Of a stretch of 64,000 nt of DNA, positions 32,293 through 44,241 are shown piece by piece. Below the pieces are notes generated by a model. That model saw only the letters and a program-made list of their open reading frames with translations. It did not search any database and had not been told where the DNA came from. The translations under genes and the position numbers were made by a program. Each line of letters opens with the position of its first letter. Within the stretch, counting starts at the first letter, position 1. The stretch spans positions 2,891,501 through 2,955,500 of the forward strand of contig JAMJFZ010001222.1 in the NCBI GenBank assembly GCA_026225945.1, read 5' to 3'. This DNA is from Cricetomys ansorgei (taxonomy: Eukaryota; Chordata; Mammalia; Rodentia; Nesomyidae).

Positions 32293-35200
32293 TGGCCACA
32301 TAGATCAAGGACTTAAATGACCCAAGGAGGAAAATGCCAAGTGGAGAAGAAACAGCTATTGTCTAACAGTTAGATTTTTAAAAATACTGTATAAACAGTG
32401 GACATCTGTTTTCGGCCTTTGTTTTGGGAGCACATGCCAATATGTGTGTCTGTGTATGTGGAGGGGGTCTCTTTCAAATGTGTTTTTTTTGTTGAGAGCC
32501 CAGATTTTCTACATCTCATTAATTTACAACCCAGAATCAGGCCTGGTTCAAAGTTTTATTTTGAAGATTACAGACAATTGCAGACTTCAGTCAACCACAA
32601 GGTCCAGACAGAGGCCACAGCAGGCAACTTCACTGCACTGATGGGAAGGGCACACCTGCAGCCAGTCTGTGTTACAAGACAGAAATTGGGGCTCCCATAC
32701 CTTAGTTAGCATCAGGAAGACAGAACACTCACCCACGGAAAAGGGAAACAGCCCCTCAAAATAGAGTTTTACTTCAGCCCCTTAGACTGTCCATGTGAAA
32801 AGCGGTCCAATGGACCCGGGCTCTAATAACATTCCTCCAGTAAACAAGGAAATTATAGAGGCTTCCAAAAGGGGTACTCATACGAAAAATTACCAGCTAA
32901 GTCCTATAATTATGAAGAAGTCAGAGGGGCAAACTAACCGTGAGATGAGGCCCTTTTTATGAACAGACACGGGCATGAGCCCTTATTTCTTCTGTCTTGC
33001 TTGCTCTGCTAATGCTCTTTATCCCCCCAGATACTAGACTGCCCTTCATAGAAATCTTATACTGTAAGTAATCTCTCTTTCCCTGTGTCTTTTCAAATTA
33101 TATATCTAGATGTTGCTATAGAGAGACAGAGAGCAAGCTTTGAACAGTTCTATTTTCTGTATCCTTGTTTTATCCTCAAATATTTGAAGTTAAGACCGTG
33201 ACGTTGGCCGATGTGTATCTTGCCACTATGTCTACATGTGTCCAACACTATGCACACACAGCATCCACTCCCATATTATGGCAGAGCCAAGTCCCTAAAG
33301 GCTGTCCTGACACAATTCCATATGTTCTGACACACAATATAGTTTTTGGTGTACAGTTGGCCTCCCAGAGAGCAGGAGGAGGTGAGAGTGGAAGGTAGTC
33401 CACACCGGTCCTGCGCCTCTTGTAAGGTACAACAAGACCCAGAGTTTCTCTCCTTAAACCCCAATCTTTGAGGGGGGCCAAACCAGCCTCTTGCATTCTG
33501 GAAGAAACTTGCGGAACCTTCTGGAGGAAATATCTTTATTTACAACCTCAGGTCTCCTGGGAATCATGAAAAATTAGGTCAGAACCAAAGAACACCAAAC
33601 AGCAAAGACAAAAAAAAAAAAAAGACAGAGTTGAAAAGAAAATCATTTGATGTTTCTGAAAATTACGCACAACGTGACATGGAGAGATGAAAAGATGGAA
33701 AATCTGAGAGCAGGGTTAAGATGAAGGGCAGCAGGACACACTTCCTAACACACCCATAACCCAGTCTCCAGGACAGACAAGCAAGAAGAGAGACGGGGCG
33801 AGATTCAAGTGAATAAAACAATAAGAGTTTCTGGAACTCACAAGAGCTACCAGCCCACGGACTCCAGAGACTCCACCGACCTACACTACACCACGAACCT
33901 GTATAAGTCAACACCCAGATTCCTCATAGTAAAACTGCAAAATTGCTGAGCTCAAAAGGAAGATTTTGAGGGAAATAAGATAAAATGGTAGATCTCTTAT
34001 AAAATAAACAGTTGGACTGTGAACCAGAGAACCCAGACGCTGTGCAAGATCTTCAAAGTGAAAAGAGCAAACACTCATGCTACACAAAATGTACAACTCC
34101 TTTTAAGAGTGGGTGGAAGACAAAGACAATTTTGGAAAAGCATTATATATGGACAAGAAAATGAGCAATCTAAGGTAGGTTTAAGCTTCCTTCTGAACAC
34201 TCTCCAGGAGACCTTTTATTTGAAAAACAAATTTAATAGGAGGTTAACGTTTACTGAGTTGAGTGACAAAGACGGCTTTCGCCTTCCCTGACTCTGGGAA
34301 TTCAGTAAACAGCTGAGTGATCGGTGATTTAAAATGTCAGAGATCAGCAATCGCAGTGAGCTTCCCACTCTCAATTACTTCCACCGCTGTCTGACTTTGA
34401 GGCTATTCTTGAGAACTGAAAGGTTTCTCTAAGCCGTATTGTGTAGTTTCCACATGCTCAGCCTGACTAATGCATCAGTCACAGGTTACGACATGAGACG
34501 TGAGAACAGTCTCCATCCTTAAGAGCCTTGCTTCCCCAATCCCATGTTCTCCATCCAGTTTCCCCCCAGCCTCTGTCTCCTAGACTCATTCTCCCCTCAG
34601 CAGAAGCTATTAGTTAAGTTGGACTTCCTGCTTCTGGGAACCTTTAGTTTGATTTTTTTTTTTTTAATCTCCACATTCCCTCTTATATAAACATTCACCA
34701 TAGATCACTCATCGTTTTCCTAGACTCTCTTATCTACAACTCACGCGTGAGCCCAGTTGCTAGGAGAGCTGAAAATAGAAGACACAAAAGTAAGAATGAA
34801 ATGGATCTGAAGCAACATGAGAAAGATATTTTAAGCTATGCTTTCCATAAGACAGGAAAATGTGAGCCAACCCAAGACCCAGGGATCTGAAACAGCTTGG
34901 CAAACTTTGGCGTGAAGAGAAAATGGAACGTCACCTGGCTGTGACTGATGATAACTGCCAAGGCTGGTAAGGTAGTACTAGATGTGGCTTCTAGGGCCAT
35001 AAGACTGTTCATATAAAGTAGCAGAAGTGGTAAACGCAAAGCACAGACTGGACTATGTACGGGGTCCCCGCTGTGCTCAGGACCATGCAGTGGGAGAACT
35101 GAGAACTTCAGTTCTTAGGATGTACAGTCTTCTAGCTCATTGATGTAGTTGCAACATGCGTTTTATACTTTGTGCTGCTGCTTCTATGACACTTGTGTGT

Positions 35201-35520
35201 TTATCCACGCAAAGGGGGCAGATTTATTGTAATTGGTGGACTGCAAACATGACGATGGGGATTGGGAGAATCATGTCCAATACTTAACGGTTATAGACTA
35301 CAGAGCTTTGGAAAAGTCCCCTTATGATTCCTGGCTAAATTATGTATGGGATGTATGGCTGAGAAAGGTCTAGAAAAGGAGTTGGTGGTGATCAGGCATT
35401 GGCATCACAATTCCATATAATGATCACTGGGACAGAAACAAACATTGACAAGCTGTGTCACATAGTGCCTGAGGCTTTGAGGACCCCAGTTGTGTTAAGT
35501 TTGATATGGGGGAGGCTCCT
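32293..35520. other. Unique DNA, nothing recognised
   Basis: About 3.2 kb, the longest stretch with almost no repeats. It includes poly(A) at about 33610 and poly(T) at about 34655. Frames of 60-103 codons overlap on both strands. The 103-codon frame at 32398-32709 has no domain I know. Confidence 0.4.
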
Positions 35521-35676
35521 GATCTATTTACTTATTTACTTATTGGAGACAGTTTCACTGTATATCCCTGGTCTGAAATTCACTCTGTAGACCAGACTGG
35601 CCTTGAACTTCTAGAGATCTGTCTGCCTCTGCCTCCTGAGTGCTGAGTTTAAAGGTATACACCACCACACATGGCT
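35521..35676 (-). mobile_element. B1 SINE, antisense
   Basis: ACTCTGTAGACCAGACTGGC, GAGTGCTGAGTTTAAAGG and ACCACCACACATGGC, with a (TTTA)n tail on its left. Confidence 0.92.
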
Positions 35677-35800
35677 TATTTTGTTTTATTTTTGTCTTGA
35701 GTCAGGGTCTTACTATGTTGTTGAGGCTCAAATGTTTGGGCTTCAGTCTCAGCCTCCCTAGTAGCTGAGATGACAGGCATGCATCATGGTTGCCAGCTCA
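35677..35800 (-). mobile_element. Old 7SL-derived monomer (PB1/FAM-like), antisense
   Basis: GAGTCAGGGTCTTACTATGT and CAGCCTCCCTAGTAGCTGAG look more like an ancient 7SL monomer than a standard B1. Confidence 0.6.
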
Positions 35801-37159
35801 TGTTTAAACTTTTTAAAAAATATTTAATTTTTGCAATCATGTTCTATGTTGGACATTCTTCTGTAAATCAATAAACAAAGATGTGGAAAAGTATATAATT
35901 ATTATATATATAATGATTAAATATACAAATGTATAATTATTAAATATGTACTATATACATGAGTCCAAAGAAGAGGCAGAAACCATGTAATAATTTCTAC
36001 AAATAAATTCTAGAGAGTGATGACCAGGGGATCAATATTAGGAATAGGTCAGTGAGGCATAAGGGATATCAGAAGAGCAGAGGGAGAGAGAGCTCCACAG
36101 CCCAGATATAGCATTAAAGATGGAGGCTATCTTGTCCCAGATATCATGGGTGGAGAAGGTCATGAGAGTTGACCTTTTCAGAAACCTGCTCTCTGGAGTA
36201 CCAAAGGAGCAATCTGCTGAAAAGCTGTGCAAGGGGTGCCAGGGAAGCTGGCCAGGGGAAGGCACTCTCTCTTGGCAAGCTGCTGCAGAGCCTGCAGGGT
36301 TCCAGCAGAGGTCATTCACTGGAATGTGCCAGGGAGGCTGCCCACAGGAAGCGTCATGTGCTGCTGGCATTGTAAAAAGCTACAAGATAGCCCCTAGACT
36401 AGAGAGAGACGCTCTCCTCTCCCAGTGTCTGTCCAAGACCATTCTAACAAAGCTTGACCCATACTGGCTAACAACAGGAAATTGTTTAACGAGTCCTTAC
36501 CTTCTATCAAAGAGCAGATACTAGAGGGTGGATTTGGAATAGAGAAGTAACAAACTCATGACTGTCCCTAATGGCTTTGGAAGCTCAGGGCATTGGGAGA
36601 TGTTTATTGAACAGAGAAAAGTGCAAGGTAAGAGGTTATTATAGCCAGTACAGACTATAGTAGAGGTCCTATCCTGACCCAGTGGTTAAGGAGAGTTCCA
36701 GATGAAGCAATGTTTACAAGGGTACCAAGAAAGTCAGATGAAAAGTAGGAAAAGCAGACACTCGAGAGGTAGTAATTTGTAACGCCTAAAAACCTACTTG
36801 GTTTGACAGAAGTAATAATAATGAAGTGTTCTGAGGATGAAGGAGAGACAGGAAGCAATCCTGCTCTGAGTTTGGCAGGCTGAGGAGGAAGAAAGTTGGG
36901 CACTGTCAGCATTTCCTGAACCCCACCAACTAGATGTATCTGAGGCTTTAAAGCCACCAAGATGGATACCAAATGCAAACTGTCAGGCATGAGCCTCTGA
37001 TGTACCCAGCCCACTTCTTCTCAAGACTTGGACTTCCCTTTGCAGATCTATGCCTACTTTGTTGCCATAGCTATATACCAAATGGGGCATATGTCAGAGC
37101 TTTGGCCAGAGTGCCGACACGAAGCTGAAAGCTTCCTCTCGAGATTTGTGCTTGTTTTG
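35801..37159. other. Unique DNA with an AT-rich segment (35880-35960)
   Basis: About 1.36 kb. A 134-codon plus frame at 36120-36524 and a 110-codon minus frame at 36038-36370 overlap. Neither shows a domain. Confidence 0.4.
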
Positions 37160-37243
37160 TTTTCATGTAGCTGAAGCTGAAATCCAGGGCTTTGTATGTG
37201 CTAAGCAAATGTTCTACCCCTTACAGACACCCTCGGCCCCTCG
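37160..37243 (-). mobile_element. ID/B4-type SINE fragment, antisense
   Basis: CCAGGGCTTTGTATGTGCTA then AGCAAATGTTCTACCCCTTA is an antisense ID core. Confidence 0.75.
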
Positions 37244-37282
37244 GAGAAACTGTATCTTTAGACCAGTGACACGAGAGGTAAG

Positions 37283-37366
37283 AGCCAGTGCTGGGGGTGT
37301 AGCTTAGTGATAAAGTAACAGAGTCCATGGCTAGCAGGGGGAGGTCCTGGGTTCAAGTCAGCAGGA
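37283..37366 (+). mobile_element. ID-like SINE, sense
   Basis: GGGGGTGTAGCTTAGTGATA and GGTCCTGGGTTCAAGTC (B box). It leads into the purine tract. Confidence 0.75.
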
Positions 37367-37371
37367 AGAGA

Positions 37372-37613
37372 GAAAGAAAGGAAGGAAGGAAGGAAGGAAG
37401 GAAGGAAGGAAGGAAGGAAGGAAGGAAGGAAGGAAGGAAGGAAGGAGAAAGAAGAGAAAGGGAAAGGGGGAAGGAAAGGAGGAAGGAAGGAAGGAAGGAA
37501 GAGAGGAGGACAATAGAAAGATGAAAAGAGGAGAGGAGAGGAGAGGAGAGGAGAGGAGAGGAGAGGAGAGGAGAGGAGGAGAGGAGAGGAGAAGAGAAGA
37601 GAAGAGAAAAAGG
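37372..37613. repeat. 240-bp purine tract, (GGAA)n then (GGAGA)n
   Basis: Almost uninterrupted purines: about 17 GAAG units, a mixed part with one CAATAG interruption near 37510, then about 12 GAGAG units. Frames here are repeat translation. Confidence 0.95.
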
Positions 37614-37681
37614 AGTTCTGCAAAGTTTAGCAGCTAAACAACATGTGTGTCCTCAGTTTGGATTCTGTTACCTACTCTTTG

Positions 37682-37890
37682 ACAGGCAGTACCAGAATCC
37701 AGGCCCTGAATTACCTACTAATTGCATAACCTTGGACAAATAAATTGTTTTTGTGTGCCTCAACCTTCCCATCTGTGAAGTGGGGGAGATAACACCTACT
37801 TCACAAGATTGAGAGGACTAAATGAGTTAGTATATAGAAGACTTTTTACGACAGAGCCTAGTGCATAGTAAAAGCACTCCATATGCCAAA
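37682..37890 (+). mobile_element. MIR SINE, sense, long copy
   Basis: GCATAACCTTGGACAAATAA, CCATCTGTGAAGTGGGGGAG, GGACTAAATGAGTTAGTATA and CCTAGTGCATAGTAAAAGCA follow the MIR order. Confidence 0.9.
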
Positions 37891-37924
37891 TATTAATAAT
37901 ATTTGAAAACAACTATACCCAGGC

Positions 37925-38067
37925 CCTGCCAGGGATAGTGAAACGCATCTGTAATCTCAGCACTAAATGGGCTGAAGCAGGAGAATCAGGGCTTTAAGGA
38001 CAGTCTCAGATACATAGTTCAAGCCCAACATGAGCTATATGAGACTCTGTCTCATTAAAAAAATCAG
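37925..38067 (+). mobile_element. B1-like SINE, sense, diverged
   Basis: GCATCTGTAATCTCAGCACT, GGGCTGAAGCAGGAGAATCA and GAGACTCTGTCTCATT. Confidence 0.85.
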
Positions 38068-38149
38068 TATAGAAAAGTACACACCAACCAAGTTACAAAC
38101 CCTTCAACCCACAATGGTGACAGGTCCGTAAGACGTGCTGGCACAGTAG

Positions 38150-39206
38150 TGACTTGAAATGTGTGCGAGTAACCAATCAAGATATGATTTGATTTAAGGC
38201 CCACTCCAGGAGACAGAACCCATGCCTGACACTGCTTGGGTGGCCAAGAACCTGAGACTAGATAGGCCAAGGACCGATGGGAAAATCAAATATTACTATC
38301 CTTCTAAAGGGACATAGCAATAAAATGGCTCCTAAGGACATTCTACTGCAATCACAGATCAGTAACCTGCCCAGCCATCAGCAGAGAAGCTTTCTCCTTT
38401 GGTAGATGGAAGCAAATATAGACATACACAGCTGGACAACACGCAGAAAGTGAGGGACCTTGAAACACTCAGCCCAATGGGGTGTTTCCATCAGATTCCT
38501 CCCCTCATGGCTCAGGGAACCACAAGGAAGAGGAGGCAGAAAGAACCAGGGCCAGAGGGGTGGAGGACATCAGGAAACACGCCTTCTAAATGCAGCAGGA
38601 CCAACACACATATTAACTGACAGCATCCACGGGGCCTGCACAAGTCTGTACCTGATGGGGTCCTAGAACTGAGAAGAAATGCAGACAGACGCCCTCATCC
38701 CTAACCTGGAATCTATCTCTAATTGATAACCACTTGAAAATGAAAAATTACTTTTCTCCAAGGGAGTCTCACTAGGGAAACAAGCCACTCCCCAAGGCCC
38801 CGTGCCCAGCAGCAGACAACCAACACAAAGGGAGCTCAATGGCACCTTTGGACATTCTTTTTCTCATAATGTGTGTTAGGGCTTTTTTTTTTTTCCAACC
38901 TTACATGTTCTTTGCACATATATTATGGGTTCCTGTTTTGTGTTTTTATGGGATTCCTGTATGTGTGTCTTTGTATCTATTTGTACTTTTCCTTCGGCTC
39001 TTTTTTTCTGTTTGTTTTATCCTATTCCAATTTATGTTTTTGCTTTATCTTATCTTATTACTATTCCTTAGAAGCCTGAAAGGGTGTACATCCAGATGAG
39101 AGGCAGGACGGGGATGAACTGCGAGGAGTTAGGGAAGGGGAAATCATAAACAGAATTATTGTAAGAAATCTATTTTCAATAAAAGAAAAATAAGGGAGAA
39201 AAAAAT
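38150..39206 (+). mobile_element. Lx-type L1 3' end, sense
   Basis: Starts near AAGGCCCACTCCAGGAGACA, continues with CATCAGCAGAGAAGCTTTCT, AGTGAGGGACCTTGAAACAC and a T-rich part with TTTTATGGGATTCCTG, and ends in ATTTTCAATAAAAGAAAAAT. A 5'-truncated copy with no coding remnant. Confidence 0.88.
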
Positions 39207-39638
39207 TAGCATATAATATCAAGGCCTACAGGCCCTCCCAGGTTCTTGCTAGGATATTGATCTCTTTCACAACCACTCCTAAGGGACACCCCAGCCTGTT
39301 GTGTGGCCTGTCAGTGACACTAGGCGCATAAGACACGGCTCCCTTTTCTATCATCAACTCTGAACAAAAAGGCTGAAAATCAAACAAGTGCTGGTCCCCA
39401 AGGAACTGATCCAAACAGCTCAGGACCTGGCAGTGCCAGTGCAAGGCTTGAAAAGACAACACACAGGCTTGTCTTTGTCACAGCTGACCCCACCCTCAGC
39501 CAGGCACGGAAATGGCTGCTTTATGAAGAAACGCCTTTCTCTCCACACAGTAACTGAACACAGTGTGGATCGAGGTTATATGTTAATGGGGTTTGAGAAA
39601 GATGCATCCCTTAGATTTGTTTGTTCTCAAATGAGCTC
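39207..39638. other. Unique DNA, nothing recognised
   Basis: About 430 bp. The 126-codon frame starting at 39388 runs into the pyrimidine tract and is not a gene. Confidence 0.4.
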
Positions 39639-39768
39639 TTTTCCTTCCTTTCCTTCTTCCTTCCTTCCTTCATTCCTCTTTCTTCCCTTCTTTCTTCCTT
39701 TCTTTCTCTCTTCCTCCCTCCCTCTCTCCCTCCCTCCCTCCATTCCTCCTTCCTTCCTTCCTTCCTAG
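39639..39768. repeat. Pyrimidine-rich (CTTC)n/(CCCT)n tract
   Basis: About 130 bp of C and T with two A interruptions. Confidence 0.95.
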
Positions 39769-42700
39769 AACATCCCTGGACAGTGTAATGCTGACATACA
39801 CTCTCACCCAAGAGCTTTGCTGGAAATCCTTGAGACTGAAAGCTGGCCTCCTGGGTGAAGCCCAAGACAAAGCCCTCTGGATACTGATTTCTGTTCTCTA
39901 ACAAATAGCTTTGGGGTGGTTTTTAAACAACTTGATTTTCAGAAGCACTTCAGATTAGCTTTATTGTAATTCCTTTTCAGGGGAGCTCCTTTGTTCAATT
40001 AACTACTTTCTTTGGGGATCCCCTAAGGGACTTGGGGGTGTCTGGAATTGCTGGTCAGATCAGGTTTGGTTTATCTTGTCTCAAGACTATTAATGCTTGC
40101 TGGCAATATGCTTTACTATAAGTAAATGAAGCGCTCCCTGTTCAAGAATCTGTCCCCACAGCAGGACAGCAGGACAGCAGGTCTTATACCATCCAGCTGG
40201 AGCCCTGCCCCAGGGCTTCCATTCTTACATTTTATCATTATTATTATTATTATTATTTTTTGCCAGAAGCTCTTCAGGCTCTACATTTCAAGATGACTTT
40301 AGCATTTTTACAGTAGCAAAATGTTCACATAGGAAGTACAGCAAGTTGTAAATTCAATCAAAACCAGTGAGGTTTCTTTAGCAAAAGATTATCGGATAGC
40401 CACTCTGCTCACAGGATCCTGGGTGTGTGAACGCTCTGGCACATAGCATGCCCTCCTGTCCTAGAGTGCTTACTCCTGGTGGCTTTCTCATCTGGTGAAG
40501 GTTTGGCCATTGACATCGGTCAGAGTGCTTGGTACATGTAAACATGTCAGAGCTTAGTAAAGCGACTATTTACAACAGTGGCAGGGAATAAGGAAGCTAC
40601 AGGCCCATGAGGTGGAGAGGCACCAGTAGCACTAGGACACAGTGATGTTCTCAGTCTGATGGTAACAGGAAGGAACAGGTCCTTCCTCTCAAGACAAAGA
40701 GCCATGTGGAAAGGACCTTCTAACCAGAATTGTGACACAGTCACCAGGGCAACCCATAGCAGAGGGCATAGGAACCCCAGCTGCAGTCCCTGACCTCTAT
40801 TTTCCCATCTCGGTTCCTGATGGAGGACCACATAGAAGCTAGAGAGTGATGGGGCCTCCTGGGGTCTGAGCAGTGCAGAGGACTGAAAAGGCCAGTAGGA
40901 TCAAGCTAGCCTATATATCATTTCTAAAGCTTCTAGTCGAGTGCCAAGCACCTAATACATGCTATTTTTTTTTCTGAACAAACATAAGGAAGGGGGATGA
41001 ATAAGTTTGTTGACACACAAGAGGAAATATATCTACGGCAAAAGAAAGGTGACTAAACACCAGTGAGGTGCTAATATATGGAATTTTCAGAGGAGAGAGG
41101 GCTCTGTGGCCTGGAGTAAACAGAAAGAGTGCTATGGATAGAATAGAAAACTTGGCTTTAATGGGGCACAAAGTCAGGTCAGCAGAGAAGAGCGAGGGTG
41201 GGGAGATGAGACTGAAGATGTACATGAAGAAGTAGCAACCCAGAGTATCATCATTGAGTGTGCAATTTGAGCAAAGAGGAGGACATGTCAGGAGACCAGA
41301 CTGCAAAGAGCAATGGAAGATGGCCATGGAGTATGGGATGTGCTTTCCTGGTGTCTGGAACCTGGTCTACAGAACAGCAGGGGACAGTCTTGGGAAGACA
41401 AAGCAAAGAGGCTGCAGACAAGGATGAATGGGCTAGTGAGTGCAGAAGGAAGGACGGAGGCATTGGAAGTGAAAGAGGACCAAAAGACTTGGTTCCTTGC
41501 CGGTCGGAGAAGACAAAAGAGAGGGACGCTGTCTTTGCCAAAGACTCAGTTGGAAGCTGGAAAATTATAGTGTTCCTAGCACAGAGCCCTCCAGAGGTGG
41601 CCTGTGTTCACCAAGGACCAATCTGTTACTAGACTCTGGTACCACAGGAAGACTGTGCAGTTTCTAGAGGTCCTCCAGCCTTTAAATTCACAGTGAACAC
41701 TGCTCCTGAAGCAGAAGGGAGTGCAGCTACATCAGCACTCCACAGACTGATTCCCCAACCTCCTCAATCCTCAAAAGGACCTAGGCAGTTCCAGCCAGAA
41801 CCCTTGGCTCCACACAGGCAGTCTAAAGTAAAAAGGTAAGTATTTCTAGTAGCCAACAGGCCTTACACTGAGATTCCTTGGTCAGCCCTGTCTGCATGAT
41901 TGGTGGCTGGGACACCTCATGGCCCCAAAAGCAAGATGTGGCAGGAATGTCAGACTTGAATCTCCCAGATGTGGCCTATCTTTTGCCATGGCCCCCTTGT
42001 CACCTGGCCTGTGAGACACAGCACAAAGTGAGGCTCCCAGGGAAGAGTTCCTCTAGGACTCCTGGGGACCACATTGGCTCAACTCTCGGAGCTTGGAGGA
42101 TGATAGAAGAAAGAGACTCCACTGAAATCTCTTGACTTCCTAGAATCAGGTTGAAACCAGAAAGAAAGATTTGAAGACAGAATTTATTCTTTAGTTGAAT
42201 GCATGTCAGGAACATTAGCACCTGCAGTGTCTAATCTCACAAGAACTGATCACCCAGCTGTGCTAGGGTTAGGTAGGCATGGAGGGTTGAGTCACCTCAG
42301 ACTCCTCAGTCCTGCAGGGGCCATCACAGGTCCAGTACCACTGGCCTCAGCCCACTAGGATGCCATTAACAAATAGTTACAACAAACATGGTCACAGCTG
42401 TGGAGAACAGAAGCCTGAAATCCAGATGGTGCTGTGACATCCAACTCCCAAGCACCTTAAAGGAGAGTTCTTGTCCTTCCAGCTTTTGGTGTCTTCAGGC
42501 ACTCCTTGCTTTGTGGCTGCATCACGCTCATCTCCTCATAGGCTTCCCAAGTTCTCCTCATGCCCTGTCCTCTCCTATCTCTTCTAAGAACCCCTGTCTC
42601 TGGCTTTGGGGCTCACCTGAATAATCCAGGTGAGTTCAAAACCCTTAATTATTTCTGCAAATACCCTCTTTCCTAATACGGTCACACTCACCCTCTCAGG

Positions 42701-43007
42701 GCTACAAAATAGTCATATCTTCCTGGGGATATTACCCTACCCCTACCTGTCCCTCCATCTTCATCCTCTCCTTCCTCACACTCTGCCAAGAACTATGTCT
42801 CAGCTGTCTAATCAAAGGAAAAGCAAGCCTTAGCCTCAGGTTACGCTCCGTCCTTCGCTGAAACTGCCCTAAGCACCTGAGAGGTCTGCACGGCTACTTC
42901 CATTTCTCACTTACCACACACCTTTTTCTCCACTCATGATTTAAAGCAATTTGTTATGTTATCATATGTTGTGTTGTTTTACTTTGCTTTTTTAAATGAT
43001 TTATTTA
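39769..43007. other. Unique DNA, nothing recognised
   Basis: About 3.2 kb. (TTA)n at 40232-40260 and three AGGACAGC words near 40160 are the only patterns seen. The 124-codon plus and 121-codon minus frames near 41 kb overlap and match nothing. Confidence 0.4.
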
Positions 43008-43157
43008 TTTGTTTTCTGAAACAGGGTTTCTCTGTTGTAACTCTGGCTGTCCTGGAACTCACTCTGTAGACCAGGTTGGCCTCTAGCTCACAGAGATCTG
43101 CCTGCCTCTGCCTCCTGAGTACGGGGATTAAAGACATATTCCACCACCACCCAGCTT
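43008..43157 (-). mobile_element. B1 SINE, antisense
   Basis: ACTCTGTAGACCAGGTTGGC and CTGCCTCTGCCTCCTGAGTA. The start carries CTCTGTTGTAACTCTGG. Confidence 0.95.
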
Positions 43158-43232
43158 CCTGTTTGCTTTTTTAGTAGTAAAATGACATAAAATGTTTCCA
43201 TTGTGACTGTTCTGAGGTATACAACTCCATCA

Positions 43233-43360
43233 GATTTTTTTTTTTTTTTTAAGATGGGATGTCATTATGTAGATGATTGGGCCTTGAACTCAAGATCCTT
43301 CTTCCTTCAGTCTCCTATACACCGAATTACAGGCCTGTGCCACCATGCCAGGCTGTACTT
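43233..43360 (-). mobile_element. Old B1-like SINE, antisense
   Basis: Poly(T), GATGGGATGTCATTATGTAG and CAGGCCTGTGCCACCATGCC. Confidence 0.75.
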
Positions 43361-43424
43361 TTAAATAAGTTGTTAGCCAACAACTCAGTTAGACCTGTCT
43401 CAAATAAAAGTGAAAGGAAGACGG

Positions 43425-43617
43425 GCTGTAATGTGGTGACACAGCACTTGGCTGGCATAGGCCAGGCCTGAGTCCAGCTCTTGGTACTAACCAAATAATA
43501 ATTGGCATAGCCAGGTCTAGTGGTGCCCATAATCCAGCACCTTAGTTAGAGGTGGACAAAGGAAGGTTGGGGATTGAGAGCATGCTTGACTATATAGTTA
43601 ATTCAAGGACAGCCCAG
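43425..43617 (+). mobile_element. B4-like SINE, sense
   Basis: ID-like part (GACACAGCACTTGGCTGGC, TGAGTCCAGCTCTTGG) followed by a B1-like part (CCAGGTCTAGTGGTGCCC). Confidence 0.65.
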
Positions 43618-43622
43618 GTTAC

Positions 43623-44236
43623 TGTTGTACCCAGTGTCCAAAATCCACCTCCTCAAGTATCGCCAGGAGCCCAATTCTAAAGCAAAAGCAAGGAGCCTTT
43701 ATTCTGCAGAGCAAACCAGCACGCTGGGGTCAGGCACCAGGTGAAATGGTCGACCCTGAACAAAAGCTTGCTGGCCTTTCTATAGACAGTAAGACGGGGC
43801 TTTAACATAGGTGAGTAGCCTGGTTTCTAATTGGGGAACAGAAATGCAGTTTACAAATGTTTAGTTTTGATTGGCTCAGTGCTCAAGGGGCTAACTGTCC
43901 ACATTCTTAAGCTATATCTGGTTAGCCATCAAAGTCAAGACAGTTGGTTTATGGCCCCTAGGCCATCTGGCCAGATAAGGTAGGGGCCACTCTTGCCCTG
44001 CTTCTTCTCTCTGATTAATTGCCCTCACAGTGGGGATCCTTTTTCAAGTTATCTAAGCCCCATTTATTTGGCAGGTATATCCTGGCTCCTGTTAGTCTGC
44101 CATTTGGTTCAGGGAAGGAACTTTTGCAGTTTTTCCCAGGAACCAGGGTGGGGATGGGTCCCTTTTGAGTCCTAAGGGCCATGGCTCTTCCATGGTGGAA
44201 GCCCTTTCCCTCAGAAAGAATCATCCAGGTCCAACA
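43623..44236 (-). mobile_element. Solo LTR, antisense, exact 5-bp target duplication
   Basis: 614 bp from TGTTGTACCCAGTGTCC to GGTCCAACA, with GTTAC at 43618-43622 and 44237-44241. GAGCCTTTATTCTGCAGAGC near the left end reads as a minus-strand AATAAA signal, giving the orientation. The 5-bp duplication and layout fit an ERVL/RMER-type LTR. The family name is not certain. Confidence 0.88.
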
Positions 44237-44241
44237 GTTAC

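Noticed and set aside
36120..36524. 134-codon plus-strand frame as a gene
   Set aside because: Overlaps a 110-codon frame on the other strand, has no motif and no promoter or splice context. Treated as chance.
37258..37623. 121-codon Ser/Leu-rich and 65-codon Arg/Glu/Lys-rich proteins
   Set aside because: Both are translations of the purine/pyrimidine tract.
39611..39904. 97-codon Lys/Glu/Arg-rich minus frame and its plus-strand mirror
   Set aside because: Translation of the pyrimidine tract at 39639-39768.
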